A stretch of DNA of 64,000 nt from the NCBI GenBank assembly GCA_947685225.1, contig CANTUV010000009.1, forward strand, positions 2,976,001-3,040,000, in the 5' to 3' direction. A program made the translations under genes and the position numbers. Positions 25,962 through 37,307 of the stretch are shown one piece after another (within the stretch, counting starts at the first letter, position 1; every line of letters starts with the position of its first letter). The notes beneath the pieces are model-generated. The model saw nothing but the letters and a program-made list of their open reading frames with translations. It had not been told where the DNA came from and ran no database searches. This DNA is from Garcia nutans (Eukaryota; Streptophyta; Magnoliopsida; Malpighiales; Euphorbiaceae).

Positions 25962-26165
25962 TTATTGTATTGACATGTAATTTTGACAATAACAATGGCT
26001 AATTTCAAATGCCAACGAACTTTCACCATAGCCACAAATTTCAAATGGACAAAGTCCACTGATAACACCACCCCTGCATGCAGCAAAAACCACTTTTCCC
26101 CGAACATCTTTTCTTAATCTCTCATTTTCATCAAACAGCATTTTCTTACAAGCTCTTAAGACATC
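25962..26165 (-). other. Unrecognised exon-like open frame
   Basis: On - a pyrimidine-rich acceptor-like CTGTTTTCTAG precedes a 67-codon open stretch starting DVLRACKKMLFDENERLRKD and ending at a TAA. I do not recognise it. A diverged second copy lies near 26870-27020 on the same strand (YLVACRKILLDKEYKIDEEK), so the segment was duplicated. It may be a 3'-terminal exon of an unrecognised gene, or part of spliced 3' untranslated sequence of the L1-domain gene upstream on the same strand. Confidence 0.3.
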
Positions 26166-26869
26166 CTAGAAAACAGGAGTCAGAAATCTGATAGACAACA
26201 GTGAGTTAAGACCTCAACTTCTCTTTAGCATATGTTAAAAGAGCCGCAAGCTACATAGCTTCATTTCACCTAAAATACCATACAGTAATTATTAGAACAA
26301 AAATGTCAAGTTTGAGCATTCAATTACATAGCTTCTTCTATACTTGCTGACATACTCAAATTTCATAAAGTGAAATGAGGGGTGTGATCAAGAACAAAGG
26401 GTGCGCTAATAACTTACATAAACACCACAAAGTCAAACAGTATATTTAACACCTTATACTTCACAAGACCCAACCAGAAGATATTTCTGGAAATTGGAAA
26501 TTTAAATGCAGCAGTTCAATGGCCACTAATGCACATGGTAGGAGATTTCTAAATTTCATCCTACTTCACAAATAATAATAATAATAATCTTCAAAACCTA
26601 ATAAGAATGTCCTAAGCTATGGTAGCAATCATCCCTTTCAATTCACTGTTCAATCATTTTCTGTAAGTGTATCCAGCGCCAAGAGGCCAAGAAATTCACT
26701 ATCTATTACTAACCTTACTTATTTCTGGAGAATCAACTAATAAAAGTTAATAGCCACCTTCATTGTCATTTCATCGTCAAGAACACCAGATATCTTACAA
26801 AGATCTAATTCACTCAACCTGAATTGTTGTAGACGCATGTTCAGAATAATAACAGGAACTAATTTCAAA

Positions 26870-27020
26870 TGACAGGTCCACGTTATATGCAATGGATACT
26901 AGTTTCAAATGGACTCATTCAGTTTCCAAGGTTCAGTGCAGCCTAAACACTTTTTCTTCATCAATTTTGTACTCTTTATCTAACAGAATTTTTCTACATG
27001 CTACAAGATATACTAAAAAC
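26870..27020 (-). repeat. Diverged second copy of the exon-like segment
   Basis: On - it starts after CCTGTTTTTAG and shares the ACRKILLDKE-like stretch and the following ATTTGAAATTAG phrases with the copy at 25962-26165. A stop follows the homologous part. Surrounding sequence up to 28.2 kb shows no other coding signal that I recognise. Confidence 0.4.
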
Positions 27021-28179
27021 AGGTGTTTACAGATCTCACAAAATATAGGGAATTAAAACCTTCTTAGCTTCTCGCCATCACATAAAAAAACTTAAGGTCA
27101 CATTGTAGTTTAATTCAAAAAACCAAGTAGCCATTATTCTACCATTTAGTTAAAGGCAATGGACAAATAAATGGATGTTTAAACTAGTAAATATTAATTT
27201 CTCCCTGTTTCCCACTGTTTAACATCAAACTAACAGGTGCATGAATCACTAACACCCGCTAATACTAAAAACTGACCTTGAACAAATCCACTTGTAATTT
27301 CTAACAACTAAGTAGCTTATATAAAAGTTATTTCCAGAAGAGAAAATTGAAAAAAAAAACTATTAATCAAGTGGAATCAATAGCAATGGATACCTTCAAG
27401 CAGTCAGTACAATGTAAAATTTTCCTGTCCTTCATGGAGAATACTACTGGAACCAAGATCCAAAATAGAGGTATCCCTTGGTAAAGGAAGTAAGCACCGA
27501 GTGGCAGTATAATATATGCAACGCATGGACATCAAATTAAGGATAGCTTGACAAACTTCTACACCTTCAAAGCAATATGGTCAAAGCCTTTATGACCGCA
27601 TGATCTATTCACTCATCAATATGCATATATATTCATATCAAAACAAACATAGTCAAAATTTTAAAAAAGATTTCAAAAGAACCCCTAAAGCAAAATCAAC
27701 ACATTCACATAGTAATCAACTAAATTCAATCTCTTCACCAAGAGAACTGGAAATACTGAGCCACCTAATTTAATAACTCAGTACACTCAAAAATATAGAA
27801 AATTAATTCAGTACACTCGACAAATATAGAAAATTTTCATTCAGGAGCCAAATGCTTGCAAGAATGAGCATAATTAAAATTGATAATAAAATAATGCTAT
27901 GCTATAAAAATATAAGCATGATAATTATTCAAGAAAATTAGAAGCAAGAAAGGGAATTGTTGAAAATTGTAAACTAAAAATTTATCCCTGACAGTACTCC
28001 AAATATAAAAATGTCCATAAAAATCAAACCTAGACCAAAATCTGTTAGAACAAAAAGACATGGTATATTCTTTCCAAAACCAACAAGCAGAAACACTCAT
28101 CTATGTTGACTCTCCATCCAAAGCTTCGGACTACAGGTGATCTCCTATAAGCAACCTTTTCTCTTCTAATTCTTCTTAC
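27021..28179. other. Non-coding, 3' flank of the L1-domain gene
   Basis: No recognisable gene. It is less AT-rich than other gaps and includes small exon-like pieces with splice-like borders (for example CTTGAAG/GTATCC on - near 27392), so it may be transcribed 3' untranslated sequence. Confidence 0.35.
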
Positions 28180-28229
28180 TCAATTTTGCTTTGTCAATGC
28201 TAAGTTATCTTTCTTCCGTTTCCTTGGTG

Positions 28230-29342
28230 TTACACTATCCCCAGTTTTGGTTCTCTGCTTTTTTTCTTTTGCTTGACACCATTTTCTTTTTTCACCATAA
28301 TTTTCTTAGTTTTCTTCTCAATCTTTTCTTTATCTACCTTCTTTCTCTTCTTAACCTCCACTTCATCAGCACCCAATTCACCTTCAGCATCCTCATTATC
28401 AATGCCAAGATCACCTTCACCATCACTCTTCAATTGAACATCATTCTCATTGGCAATGTTATCCATATACCTAATTTCATGTATCCTCCCCTTCTTCTTC
28501 CCCACTTTCTCCTCCTTAACTATCTCTTTCTCAGCCGCTTCCCCCTTTTCTTCATCCTCTCTAGCCCCTTCAATCTTCAACTTAAAATCAGGAAGCGCCT
28601 CATACACAGGCAAAGCTAAACTCTCAAGCAACTTCAAATGAAGGGACCTAATGCCACCCCACTTCCTTGGCACAATCTCTGCAATCCCATTAATAGCAGC
28701 CACAACATTATTCACAATCTCCTCTCTATCCATAGAAAGCCTTCCGACCTTAACCACACTACAAGTCCCAGTACTCAAAAACAATAAAGCTGACCCACAT
28801 GCCTTCTCAATCTGCTCCTTCCAATTCTTGTGCTTCAAATCCACTGCCACCGGAATCTTCTTCTTCTTGAAAAACTGTTTCCCCAACATCTTAGGCAAGA
28901 GAGGAATGACCCTTCTATCTGCGAAAAACATATCATATGAATCACAAAGTTTCCTTTTTGATTCAAAAGGACGATAATCAGTCTTAAGCTTTGATAGCCT
29001 GATGATTTTGGAGATGGGTATGTTGCCGTTTTGGATCTTCTTCTTAGCTGCATCTTTAGTAAGGCCAGATTTGGGTCTGTCATCGATGATTAAGCAGAGC
29101 TCGGAGTTGTAGTTTTGAGGGTTTATTAAGGGGCTAGGGAGGGAGATTTTGTGGGGATTGACTCGGCTAACACCCTTTTGTGGGATTTTTTTAAGGGTTA
29201 AAATTAAGTAAACAAACTCATCAATTTCTAGCAATTGAGGCTTTTGGGTTTTGGATTTGGCAGCTCGCCATTTCAGGAGAGCATTTGTAGCTCTCTCTAC
29301 TGTTTCTTGGATCGCACCAGATCGTGGTTTTGTCGTCGCCAT
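28230..29342 (-). CDS. Ribosomal L1 domain-containing protein (RSL1D1-like)
   Basis: A single uninterrupted frame of 370 residues. The N-terminal two-thirds (about residues 15-260) is a ribosomal L1/L10a-like domain: AIQETVERATNALLKW, LCLIIDDRPKSGLT, FFADRRVIPLLPKMLGKQFF, and VGRLSMDREEIVNNVVAAINGI. The last third is Lys/Glu-rich with KKRKKVDKEK clusters, typical of nucleolar ribosome-biogenesis proteins of this group. It likely acts in the nucleolus in pre-ribosome assembly or rRNA binding. The ATG at 29342 is the first in frame and gives the expected start. The C-terminus looks altered: just after a run of seven A residues (28259-28265) the frame ends in REPKLGIV, whereas the next frame continues for about 25 codons with a basic TPRKRKKDN stretch to a stop at 28180. 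That suggests a one-base loss in the A run, or a sequencing slip. Confidence 0.85.
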   Translation of the reverse strand: MATTKPRSGAIQETVERATNALLKWRAAKSKTQKPQLLEIDEFVYLILTLKKIPQKGVSRVNPHKISLPSPLINPQNYNSELCLIIDDRPKSGLTKDAAKKKIQNGNIPISKIIRLSKLKTDYRPFESKRKLCDSYDMFFADRRVIPLLPKMLGKQFFKKKKIPVAVDLKHKNWKEQIEKACGSALLFLSTGTCSVVKVGRLSMDREEIVNNVVAAINGIAEIVPRKWGGIRSLHLKLLESLALPVYEALPDFKLKIEGAREDEEKGEAAEKEIVKEEKVGKKKGRIHEIRYMDNIANENDVQLKSDGEGDLGIDNEDAEGELGADEVEVKKRKKVDKEKIEKKTKKIMVKKENGVKQKKKSREPKLGIV

Positions 29343-30143
29343 TGCTGGCTAAAGAGAGAGATTTTGTACGCTCAAGCAACGGCGGTGCAGTACAGAGAAG
29401 TAGTTTCAGAGAGCAAAGATCATAAAAGAGGGTTTTCGGCTGAAAATGTAGGGTTTAGGCCTGGGGGAGATTCCTATTCTCATTTAACGGTGTCGTGTTA
29501 TGTTAATAAAAAAAAAAAAGCCTTTTAACATTTTTGTTTTTGTTTTTTTTTTTCAGGAACTCTTCTAGGAGCCCTATTTCTTGTACTAAATTTTGTTTGA
29601 TTTTACTGAAAAGTGTTACAAAAAACAAATTGGAATCAATATTATTCAAGAAGGATTTTTTTATCTTATTTAAAATTAGTAAAAATGTATTCGATTTGAT
29701 CATTAAATTTAATTTAATAAGTAATTCAAAGAATAAAATATAATAATTATCAACACAATAAAAAATAAGTTAATTTAGTTTAATAATTAGTATTTAATAA
29801 TAAACCTACATGCATATATAAAATTACAATTCCTCCTATTAAAATTATAAAACGATAATAATTGAATCAACTAATTTTCAAAAATTTGAAATAAATTAGG
29901 ACTACAAATGAGTTAAACTATTCAATTCAATTTGAATTGCATATGCGTAGCGGTTGTCATTAAGGATATTAGTTGTTTCTGCCTCAGTGAGTTGTCTTCC
30001 GATTGCAGCTACTTGATCTTTAACTAATTTAGCATAAAATATCTTGATCTGTGAATCAATATTCGATTATTTTCTACTTTGATTTTTTTTTCACTGTAGC
30101 TTCATATGTATAGATATTTATGAGTGTCATTAATAATGATCTT
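29343..30143. other. Intergenic with promoter side of the L1-domain gene
   Basis: The first 150 bases carry the upstream leader of the L1-domain gene. The rest is AT-rich with no recognised gene or TATA box I would defend. Confidence 0.4.
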
Positions 30144-30217
30144 CGTCTAATGATTATAGCACCCAATTGTTGTAGATCTACGTCTAATGATTATAGCACC
30201 CAATTGTTGTAGATCTA
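30144..30217. repeat. Exact 37-bp tandem duplication
   Basis: Two adjacent identical copies, 30144-30180 and 30181-30217, of a unit starting CGTCTAATGATTATAGCACC and ending GTAGATCTA. A perfect copy implies a recent slip or unequal exchange. Confidence 0.9.
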
Positions 30218-30477
30218 CAACTAATGCTTCAGACTCTTGCACTCGAAAATGTCATTTACGACGTAGTCATGCATAATACTCTTTTCTATTATTATATTTT
30301 TTTAACACATAGTCATCATGAAAATATGGTAATATTCAAATTCGGTCTCTAGCTCCTTCTATCAGTTCCTGAATGTATAACTGATTTAACATTAGATTGT
30401 TACTTTAGAACCCATATTTAATTAGTAATATATCATTGACTATATGTTTAATAGTTTTTTAATGTATTTTTAAGTAT

Positions 30478-31051
30478 TGAAATAAATAGTTTTAGAATAA
30501 TAATTATAATCATGTAACTACTATACAGGTATGGCGAGTTCTCATTCACAATAGGATTTCATTCACACTGACCCACATGATCCATCCATATTGCGTTTGC
30601 AAAATAGTCATAGATCCGAGGTAATATGGCATGGACAAGTATTGAATAAAAACTCGTTCTTTTAACTTATGTGTTATCAAACTATAATCAAACAAGGTTA
30701 AATAATTAAAGTGTAAATTTTTATTTCACAGATTGGCAATGAGACGTTAAATTATAGACGTGATTGAAATAAATTGTTTTAGCATAACAATTGTAATCGT
30801 GTAACTACTACGCAGGCATGGCGAGTTCTCATTCACAATAGGATTTCATTCACCCTAGCCCACATGATCCATTCGTATTGCGTTTGCAAAATAGTCATAG
30901 ATCCAAGGTAATATGGCATGGACAGTTATTGAATAAAAACTCATTCTTTTAACTTATGTGTTATCAAACTATAATCACACATGGTTAAATAATTAAAGTG
31001 TAAATTTTTATTTCACAAATTGGGAACAAGACGTTGAATTATAGACGTGGC
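30478..31051 (+). repeat. Tandem duplication of the PMD first exon, 287-bp period
   Basis: The segment with ATGGCGAGTTCTCATTCAC starts at 30531 and again at 30818. Each copy has an acceptor-like CAG before the ATG, the LQNSHRS motif, and an AAG/GTAAT or GAG/GTAAT donor, so a whole exon with flanking intron was duplicated. The copies differ by a modest number of substitutions. Confidence 0.85.
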
Positions 31052-33312
31052 TCATCATTGATGCGCATAAATGAAGTAAACTAGCGTATGATTCCGCTAC
31101 TACGATAAAGTGAATTTTATGGCATGATTTGTATATGATTCTTTCAGATTGGTTGGCATTTAATTATAGCCTTAGTTGAGAGGTGGAGACCTAAGACATA
31201 TGCTTTTCACCTACCAGTGGGGGAGTGCACAATAACATTACAGGATGTAACAATCTAAACAAGATTACCGATCGAAGATCGTGCACTTATTTGCCCTACT
31301 TGAGGCAATGGGGATGAGATTTGCTGGAGACTTCTTGGGATCATTCCTCCAGATGATGCTAGGAGGCAATCATACCTAAATTAACTTGGATGAAAGATAA
31401 TTTTGTAAAATGATGCGAATGAATATATAATTGCATCCCACACTCGTGCCCTTATCTTACGCATTATAGGTGGGGGCCTTTTTAGTGATAAGAATACAAG
31501 TCGAGTTAAATTATCCTTTTTTACATTATTTAGAGGATTTTTAAACAGCTAGACATTATATTTAGGGAGCCTCATGTTTATGATTTTTGTACAGAGAGAT
31601 ATATAATACGACTAATCCAACTAGAAGGAAGATTTTCGGCCCTTTATTTCGACTACAACTATAGGAATGGGATAGATTTTCAATGATCGTACCAGAAAAA
31701 ATTAATCCATAGATTCACGATGATGCACCTCTTGGTCGAAGGTAAATTTTATTATGATATAACTAAATTGCAATTAATTTCCAATATAACATTTAATATT
31801 TGTAGGTGGAGTACAAATAGAACCATGGTAAACATTCTAACATATACCCTAATTCACATACGATACTCCTTTAATCACTTTTTTATTGCAGCACAATATT
31901 TTTATATATTATTTATAAACTATGGTTATTTTATTTTAATTTTTTTATAGATTATTTGGGAGCCGTACAATGCTGATATTCTCCAATTACTTTCTCATTA
32001 TTGTCTACAAGGGCAACAAATTTGGAAAGTCCTTATTCCATTAATTTATACTCATATTGTGGAGTGGCACTAGCCCGATAGAGTGATGCGTCAGTTTGGG
32101 CTTCAGCAGCCTATCCCTCACCTACCGTGGCAAACGGATGGTCTTCATACCATATCATTGCGCATGGATGAGGAATGGTCTACATACCATGAGAGATGGA
32201 TTGTGATATGGAATAACAAAAATGCACATATCATATTTGGCACTCCATTTGATGGTCCACTTCACTATCATTTTGAGTATTGGTATAGGCGTATTATACG
32301 GCATTGGATTTCTCATACTAGTGGTACTATTGGAGCAGTGGTAATTTTTCTTAACCAAATAATATTTTTTCTCCAATATTTATATGATGTGTTATTATTA
32401 AATATATACTAAAATTAAATTTTTAACAAATTGCATACTAATGGAATTGAGCGAATAACATTGATTGATGATGTACCTAAAAAAATAAATCACATTACGC
32501 ATTCAATGATAGGACAACTGAATGAAGAGCACTGTTTCCTTAATGATCAAATGCCTTATCTAGCACCAGAGCCATATCAGCCCCCCAAAGAAGGTGAGAA
32601 TGTTCAACCTGTAAATATAATTCATCGTCATTGACACAGGACTATGGATGATCGGCATACGAGAGTGGATGTACCACCATATTCCATTGACAACTCTTGT
32701 ATTTTACTACCACCTGTATGCTTACATCACCAATTTCCTAGCCTTCATAATACTAATGAAGCAGTGCCTTCAAGTCAAGCACCATTTGTGTCACTGAATG
32801 TAGATGTTGAAATTTCATCAACTGTGGGATTTGCATAGTGAGGTTCAGTATTATGATGCTCATCCTCGTACAATATAACTACGTCGGGGTTCTTTTCGGG
32901 CTCTACACATGAACCAACATCAACATTTTATCTATGGCTAAGAGCACCAGATCCTATGACATTTTAGTCGCACTCCATATTTTTCCCATCGCAATACTCT
33001 CAGGGTCAGCACATACACACACCATTAAAGTTGTTGGTGCTAGTATTTCATTTTCATCTTTCACCGCAGCCATCCAATTTTATATTGCATCAGCGCACCA
33101 TGTTTATTAACACACCTCTCCATAATGGATATGTTGGAGGTACTCCTCTTATTTCTCAGCCTATTCCACAAAGAAGCTCCTGATTCTAAAGATGAGGAAG
33201 AACCTGAGCCTATGCAACCTCCCGAGCCTCGGCAACCTCCATTATAAGGTACTACATTTAGAAAAGAAAGACTAAAGCACAACAGACGCTCGCCCCGAGG
33301 ATGTGGCACATG
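30531..33312 (+). pseudogene. Plant mobile domain (PMD/MAIN-like) reading frame, broken
   Basis: Fragments on + follow the PMD family order: HPSPHDPFVLRLQNSHRS (exon 1), DWLAFNYS..., FSPTSGGVHNNITG and TDRRSCTYLPYL-like pieces (31150-31310), KLTWMKDNFVK near 31380, then IIWEPYNADILQLLSHYCLQ and QQIWKVLIPLIYTHIVEWH (31950-32075). The longest frame, 32083-32412, holds VMRQFGLQQPIPHLPWQTD and FEYWYRRIIRHWIS. A disordered Pro-rich tail ends in APRMWH near 33310, like the basic PPxCGT-type end of the family. Exon 1 has an in-frame TAG at codon 8 in both copies and later parts need frame changes. PMD genes are spread by Mutator-like and Gypsy elements; MULE transposase on the opposite strand just downstream fits the former. 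Confidence 0.65.
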
Positions 33313-33722
33313 AATATTTGTATATTATTATTATATAATTTCGAACAATCATTTCTCATGTTCTATGTAAATAATTATTCATATGCTTAATTTTAAAATG
33401 ATTAACCACAAACTTAAACAATTTATATTGTATTTGTGATTTTTAAAGTAATTTTTTTATTATTAAGATATCAAATTTTAAAATTAATCTGGTATTATTA
33501 TATGCTCATTTTAAACTAGTAATTAACATTAAAAATATTAATCATTTGTTGTCACCATGTAAATGATAAATCATTGACTTTAAACTTTAGGTCATAAAAT
33601 GGGTACAACAAGTCAAGTATTTGTACCAAGTATTTAGTATGATACATGGCTTGAAGCATGATCAACATAGATGTATGAATGACTCAAAACTTGATTAAGA
33701 CAATAATTTTACACTCTCAAAA
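33313..33722. other. Gap between convergent PMD and MULE reading frames
   Basis: AT-rich sequence between the 3' ends of the two facing frames. No hairpin or terminator-like element that I would defend. Confidence 0.4.
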
Positions 33723-34110
33723 CTAATAATTATTTTTATACAAATAATTGTATGAAAGACATTCATATGAATTAGATATATTAGTGAAAAGTACAAATTG
33801 ATGTTCGTCGCCAACATCATGAAACTCTTTTGCACAAGTTCTAAAGAATTCACGGTTTAGTCCAATCTTAATACGGTTGTTCTCCTTGCGAATACGATAT
33901 AAGGTTGTTCGCAACTTATTAATATTAGAACATGGAATATTAACTGCACGTGCATGAGGAACTCAAATTCAAACTTCACAAGCTTCTTCCCGAAGTACTC
34001 TTGATTGTTGCAATTGAAAAGACCACTCATTCCTTAGTTGATTGTAAATAACTTTGGCATCGTGCATGTTGGGATCTAAGGGATACACACATTCATCATT
34101 CAATGCCCAA
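33723..34110 (-). pseudogene. Unrecognised minus-strand frame in the Mutator-like block
   Basis: Reading - from about 34110, I see TRHHWALNDECVYPLDPNM and QLRNEWSFQLQQSRVLREE, a stop, then an open piece 33914-33723 with TLYRIRKENNRIKIGLNREF. The composition is protein-like but I do not recognise a family. Position and strand suggest an accessory gene of the same element as the transposase. Confidence 0.35.
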
Positions 34111-34255
34111 TGATGTCTAGTAACCTAAAAAAATACCGTCGGGAGTATATCTTCCTGAATTTAATCTAATAAAACATTTAAGAAAAATGTTATTTATAGT
34201 ACAATATTTAACAACATTCGATTACAAATGTAAATGGTTACATTTCATGACATTT

Positions 34256-34769
34256 TTAGTTAATAACATTTTGGCAACCAAAATGCAAATATTTAACAAA
34301 ATCATTATCCTCTATGTCACCGTAATCAAATAAGTCATCGTCATATATTCCACTACTTCTTATGGATGACTCCATGCCTAGAGAAGATGTATTCATGTCA
34401 TTCATTGCGTGAAATTTATCTAGTTGACGATGCATTACGTTGATCTCTACCTTTAAGCGTTGTACCAATGTTTGCACATCTTCAACTAACCTCCTTGGTA
34501 AATTAGCTAAACGAGCCTTTGAAATTGATAGATCATGGTATCTATAATATACTTCCATTTTCACATTTTACTTTCCATAATCTTCCCCACTCCGGCTTAT
34601 TGTTAATAGCTTCGCTGCTAAGTACGTCATTAATGTTTCTCGAATGCTTGCCAATGAAAATATGATTTGCATGCTCTTGGTCTAGACAAGAAAATATATG
34701 CACCATTTTAAATGGTCTTTTACAGCCATAACAAATATTGCCACTAGGATCTTCATAACTATCAACCAA
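34256..34769 (-). pseudogene. Unrecognised pair of overlapping frames (Cys motif, coiled coil)
   Basis: The upstream piece, 34769-34542, contains ICYGCKRPFKMVHIFSCLDQ, a possible metal-binding Cys cluster. The downstream piece, 34564-34256, is predicted helical (VEDVQTLVQRLKVEINVMHRQ) with an acidic end and stops at NVIN. They overlap by 23 bases in different frames and may have been one protein before a frameshift. No family recognised. Confidence 0.35.
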
Positions 34770-35197
34770 GTTGCATATATAGTTTAATTTCGAGTTGTGT
34801 CAACTTTATCTCTATTTTTTACCTGAACCATATGAATCGATAATAAACATTAATAAATTATATAATTATGTACAAAATTTCCATGCAATACATTTTTACT
34901 AAATAATGGTACGTGTAACAACATTTAGCATAACTTATGTTCCATATTGGCTACTGTTATGTCCTATTTGATCACATTTCTTACAAAATACATTTCTTAT
35001 TTAGGAATTTTGCTGGTCCATCTCATTTTTTTTTTTGAGGTTTTCTTGGTCCACCCTTCTCCCGCATCCATTCTGGATTAGGGAGTAAAGGATCTTCTAT
35101 AGTAATTGGCCAATAGTCACAATCCGGAAGCAAATAGAAGTGAGTTGCAATATTTATATGTCTCAACAAGAGTATAAGTGGGTGAAATGTAACTTGT
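34770..35197 (-). other. Decayed link between MULE transposase end and accessory frames
   Basis: On - near 35170-35000 I read fragments HFYLLPDCDYWP and PLLPNPEWMREKGGPRKP, the Pro/Lys-rich stretch that normally follows the SWIM zinc finger in MULE transposases. Frames are broken. Confidence 0.5.
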
Positions 35198-37307
35198 TCA
35201 ATCTAATGCATTCGATAGACAACCAGCAATGGTATATGAGCATGAAATTTTAGTATTTTGAAACTTGCCGCATGAGTAAGATTTCTCATATAGTTTAATA
35301 GTATGCACTATACCCCCCTTTTTTTCTTGAGTTATTGCGAGCCGTCTTAATTGAGAATATGCCTTTGTCACTTTCAAAATTGGTAACTTCATGTCGATTT
35401 GCCTTTATGATTCACTTTTACAATACAGACATGCATTTCTGAGTGAACTTGTATCTATGACTAATTTCTATTGCATTTTGCGTGCGGCTCTGATCAAATA
35501 TAGTAACCAATTTGAAAAAAAGCAATTCAACTAGGGTTTTAATTGGCATCTCTCTAATTTTTAGGTACAATGCATTCATAGATTCTTCCATATTAGTTGT
35601 CATCTGCCCATATCGATGGCTACTATAGTGGCACAATGCCCACTTTTTTAAAAAAAATTTCCAACCATTCAAGTGTTTTCGAATGTATATCACCAATTTT
35701 TTGGAGATGCTCTTTAAATTTTCATGCTTGATTTTTCTGAGCTACAATGAAATAATACCGACACATACTTTAAAATAACAATTATAATCATTAATGAATA
35801 TTTAGGACACATAAGTTTATAGATTGTACTTGCTTCTTCTATTACTTGTTTTATGGCAGTATTCTTGAATTTTATGTTATAGTTGCTGATAACATGGCGA
35901 ATGTAATACTTGTGCTTGGATTTCCTCCTCATTGAATCAATCATTGCATACTTAATTCCAATATGCCTATGAGATATGACACTAACATTGGGCATGTTTG
36001 GACAAACATATTATCGTATGCATTGTGTGAAAAATAACCAGTTGCTCTTACTTTCCTTTTCAACAATTGCATACGCAACAAGAAATATACTCCTATCACA
36101 ATCAAATGATTCTGCGGTAAGAAGTACACACTTATATTTTCCATGTAAGAAAGTCTCATCAACTATAAACACTGAGACGCAATGTCGAAAACCTTCTATA
36201 CATGGCTTGAATACTCAAAAGACCCGTTCAAATTGCCTGGCATCCAAAATAAGTCTATTAATCTTTACAACTTCAACATCTTCAATTTCATACATAAAAC
36301 CTAAGTTAAACTAATGTGCAACTAACATTCATTGTCTGAGCAACTTATAAGATTCATCCCAACCCCCCATACAACCTTGCAAGTGCTTTTTGTTTTGCAA
36401 TCCATGCTTTCCTATAAGACACAATGATATGAAATCTTTCATTTATGAATGCAATGATAATTGCAACCTTTACACCAAAATCTAATTTAACCAATTCTTC
36501 TATGCAAGTAGAGATGAAATCAAAGTCCAAATTTCTTTGATCGTGCCACACTAATGGAAAACTACAAGCGTTGGGGCCATTGTATACCGTTATTTCCCAA
36601 TACTGCTTTTTTTTCCTAGTCACACATAATCTCTATTTGCATCCACCATCATTATTCTTGCATATCAATACAAGAGAATTACTTCTTGAGTCCTATGTTT
36701 GGAATTGACAGTTATGTCTAATGGAGTACTCCTTAGCAGCTGTCTTTACTTCATTCTTTGAATACAAAATCATGTCTTTACAAAACTCTTTTGAAATGTC
36801 CCATAACATGCTATGATCACTATAATCATCAAAATTCACTCATAACGAAGCAATATCAGCATTCATATATTCAGATGTTTGAGGAAACAAACTGAGAACA
36901 AAATGTTGATTTGATGATGTGGGTGACATCATATCAATGGGTAACAATTGACCTATATTTGCATCCTCATCATCATTCGAATTAAAACTAACTTCATAAT
37001 CATCATCATCATCAATATCATTATAGTATTTATATATGGACTCATTATCCTCATCATCATCCACTAATTATGGAACATCTCTTTGGAAATCGTCATCATC
37101 AATCTCTTCCATCCCATCACGGTCATGTCGTCCACCCAATATTGCATCGTCATCTCCACACAAATCATCATTAACTAATTTAGAACCCAAATGATTTGGA
37201 GGACTAATATTATCAAGGGTATTGTTGCTGGTAAAGTCCTCAATATACTCAACATATAATTCAATATTTTGCAAGCCTTGAACTTGACTAGCTTGGTTAA
37301 GCACCAT
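35198..37307 (-). pseudogene. Mutator-like (MULE) transposase, inactive
   Basis: On - the pieces follow MULE order: acidic N-terminus (37307-36840, DDDDDYE-type runs), the MuDR-type entry WEITVYNGPNACSF and RKAWIAKQKALARLYG (36600-36360), the DDE domain with FIVDETFLHGKYKCVLL (first Asp) and VISHRHIGIKYAMID, the region MTTNMEESMNALYLKIREMP (35600-35540), and a SWIM finger YSCGKFQNTKISCSYTIAGC (35285-35210). Two key positions are altered: the second catalytic Asp of the usual S-D-R-H is His, and the last SWIM ligand His is Tyr. Several stops and frame changes occur. The transposase would have bound element ends and cut them; it cannot do so now. Confidence 0.75.

Noticed and set aside
28191..28977. 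Several plus-strand open frames with hydrophobic or Ser-rich translations
   Set aside because: They are antisense shadows of the L1-domain gene; the minus-strand frame has clear domain homology and is far longer.
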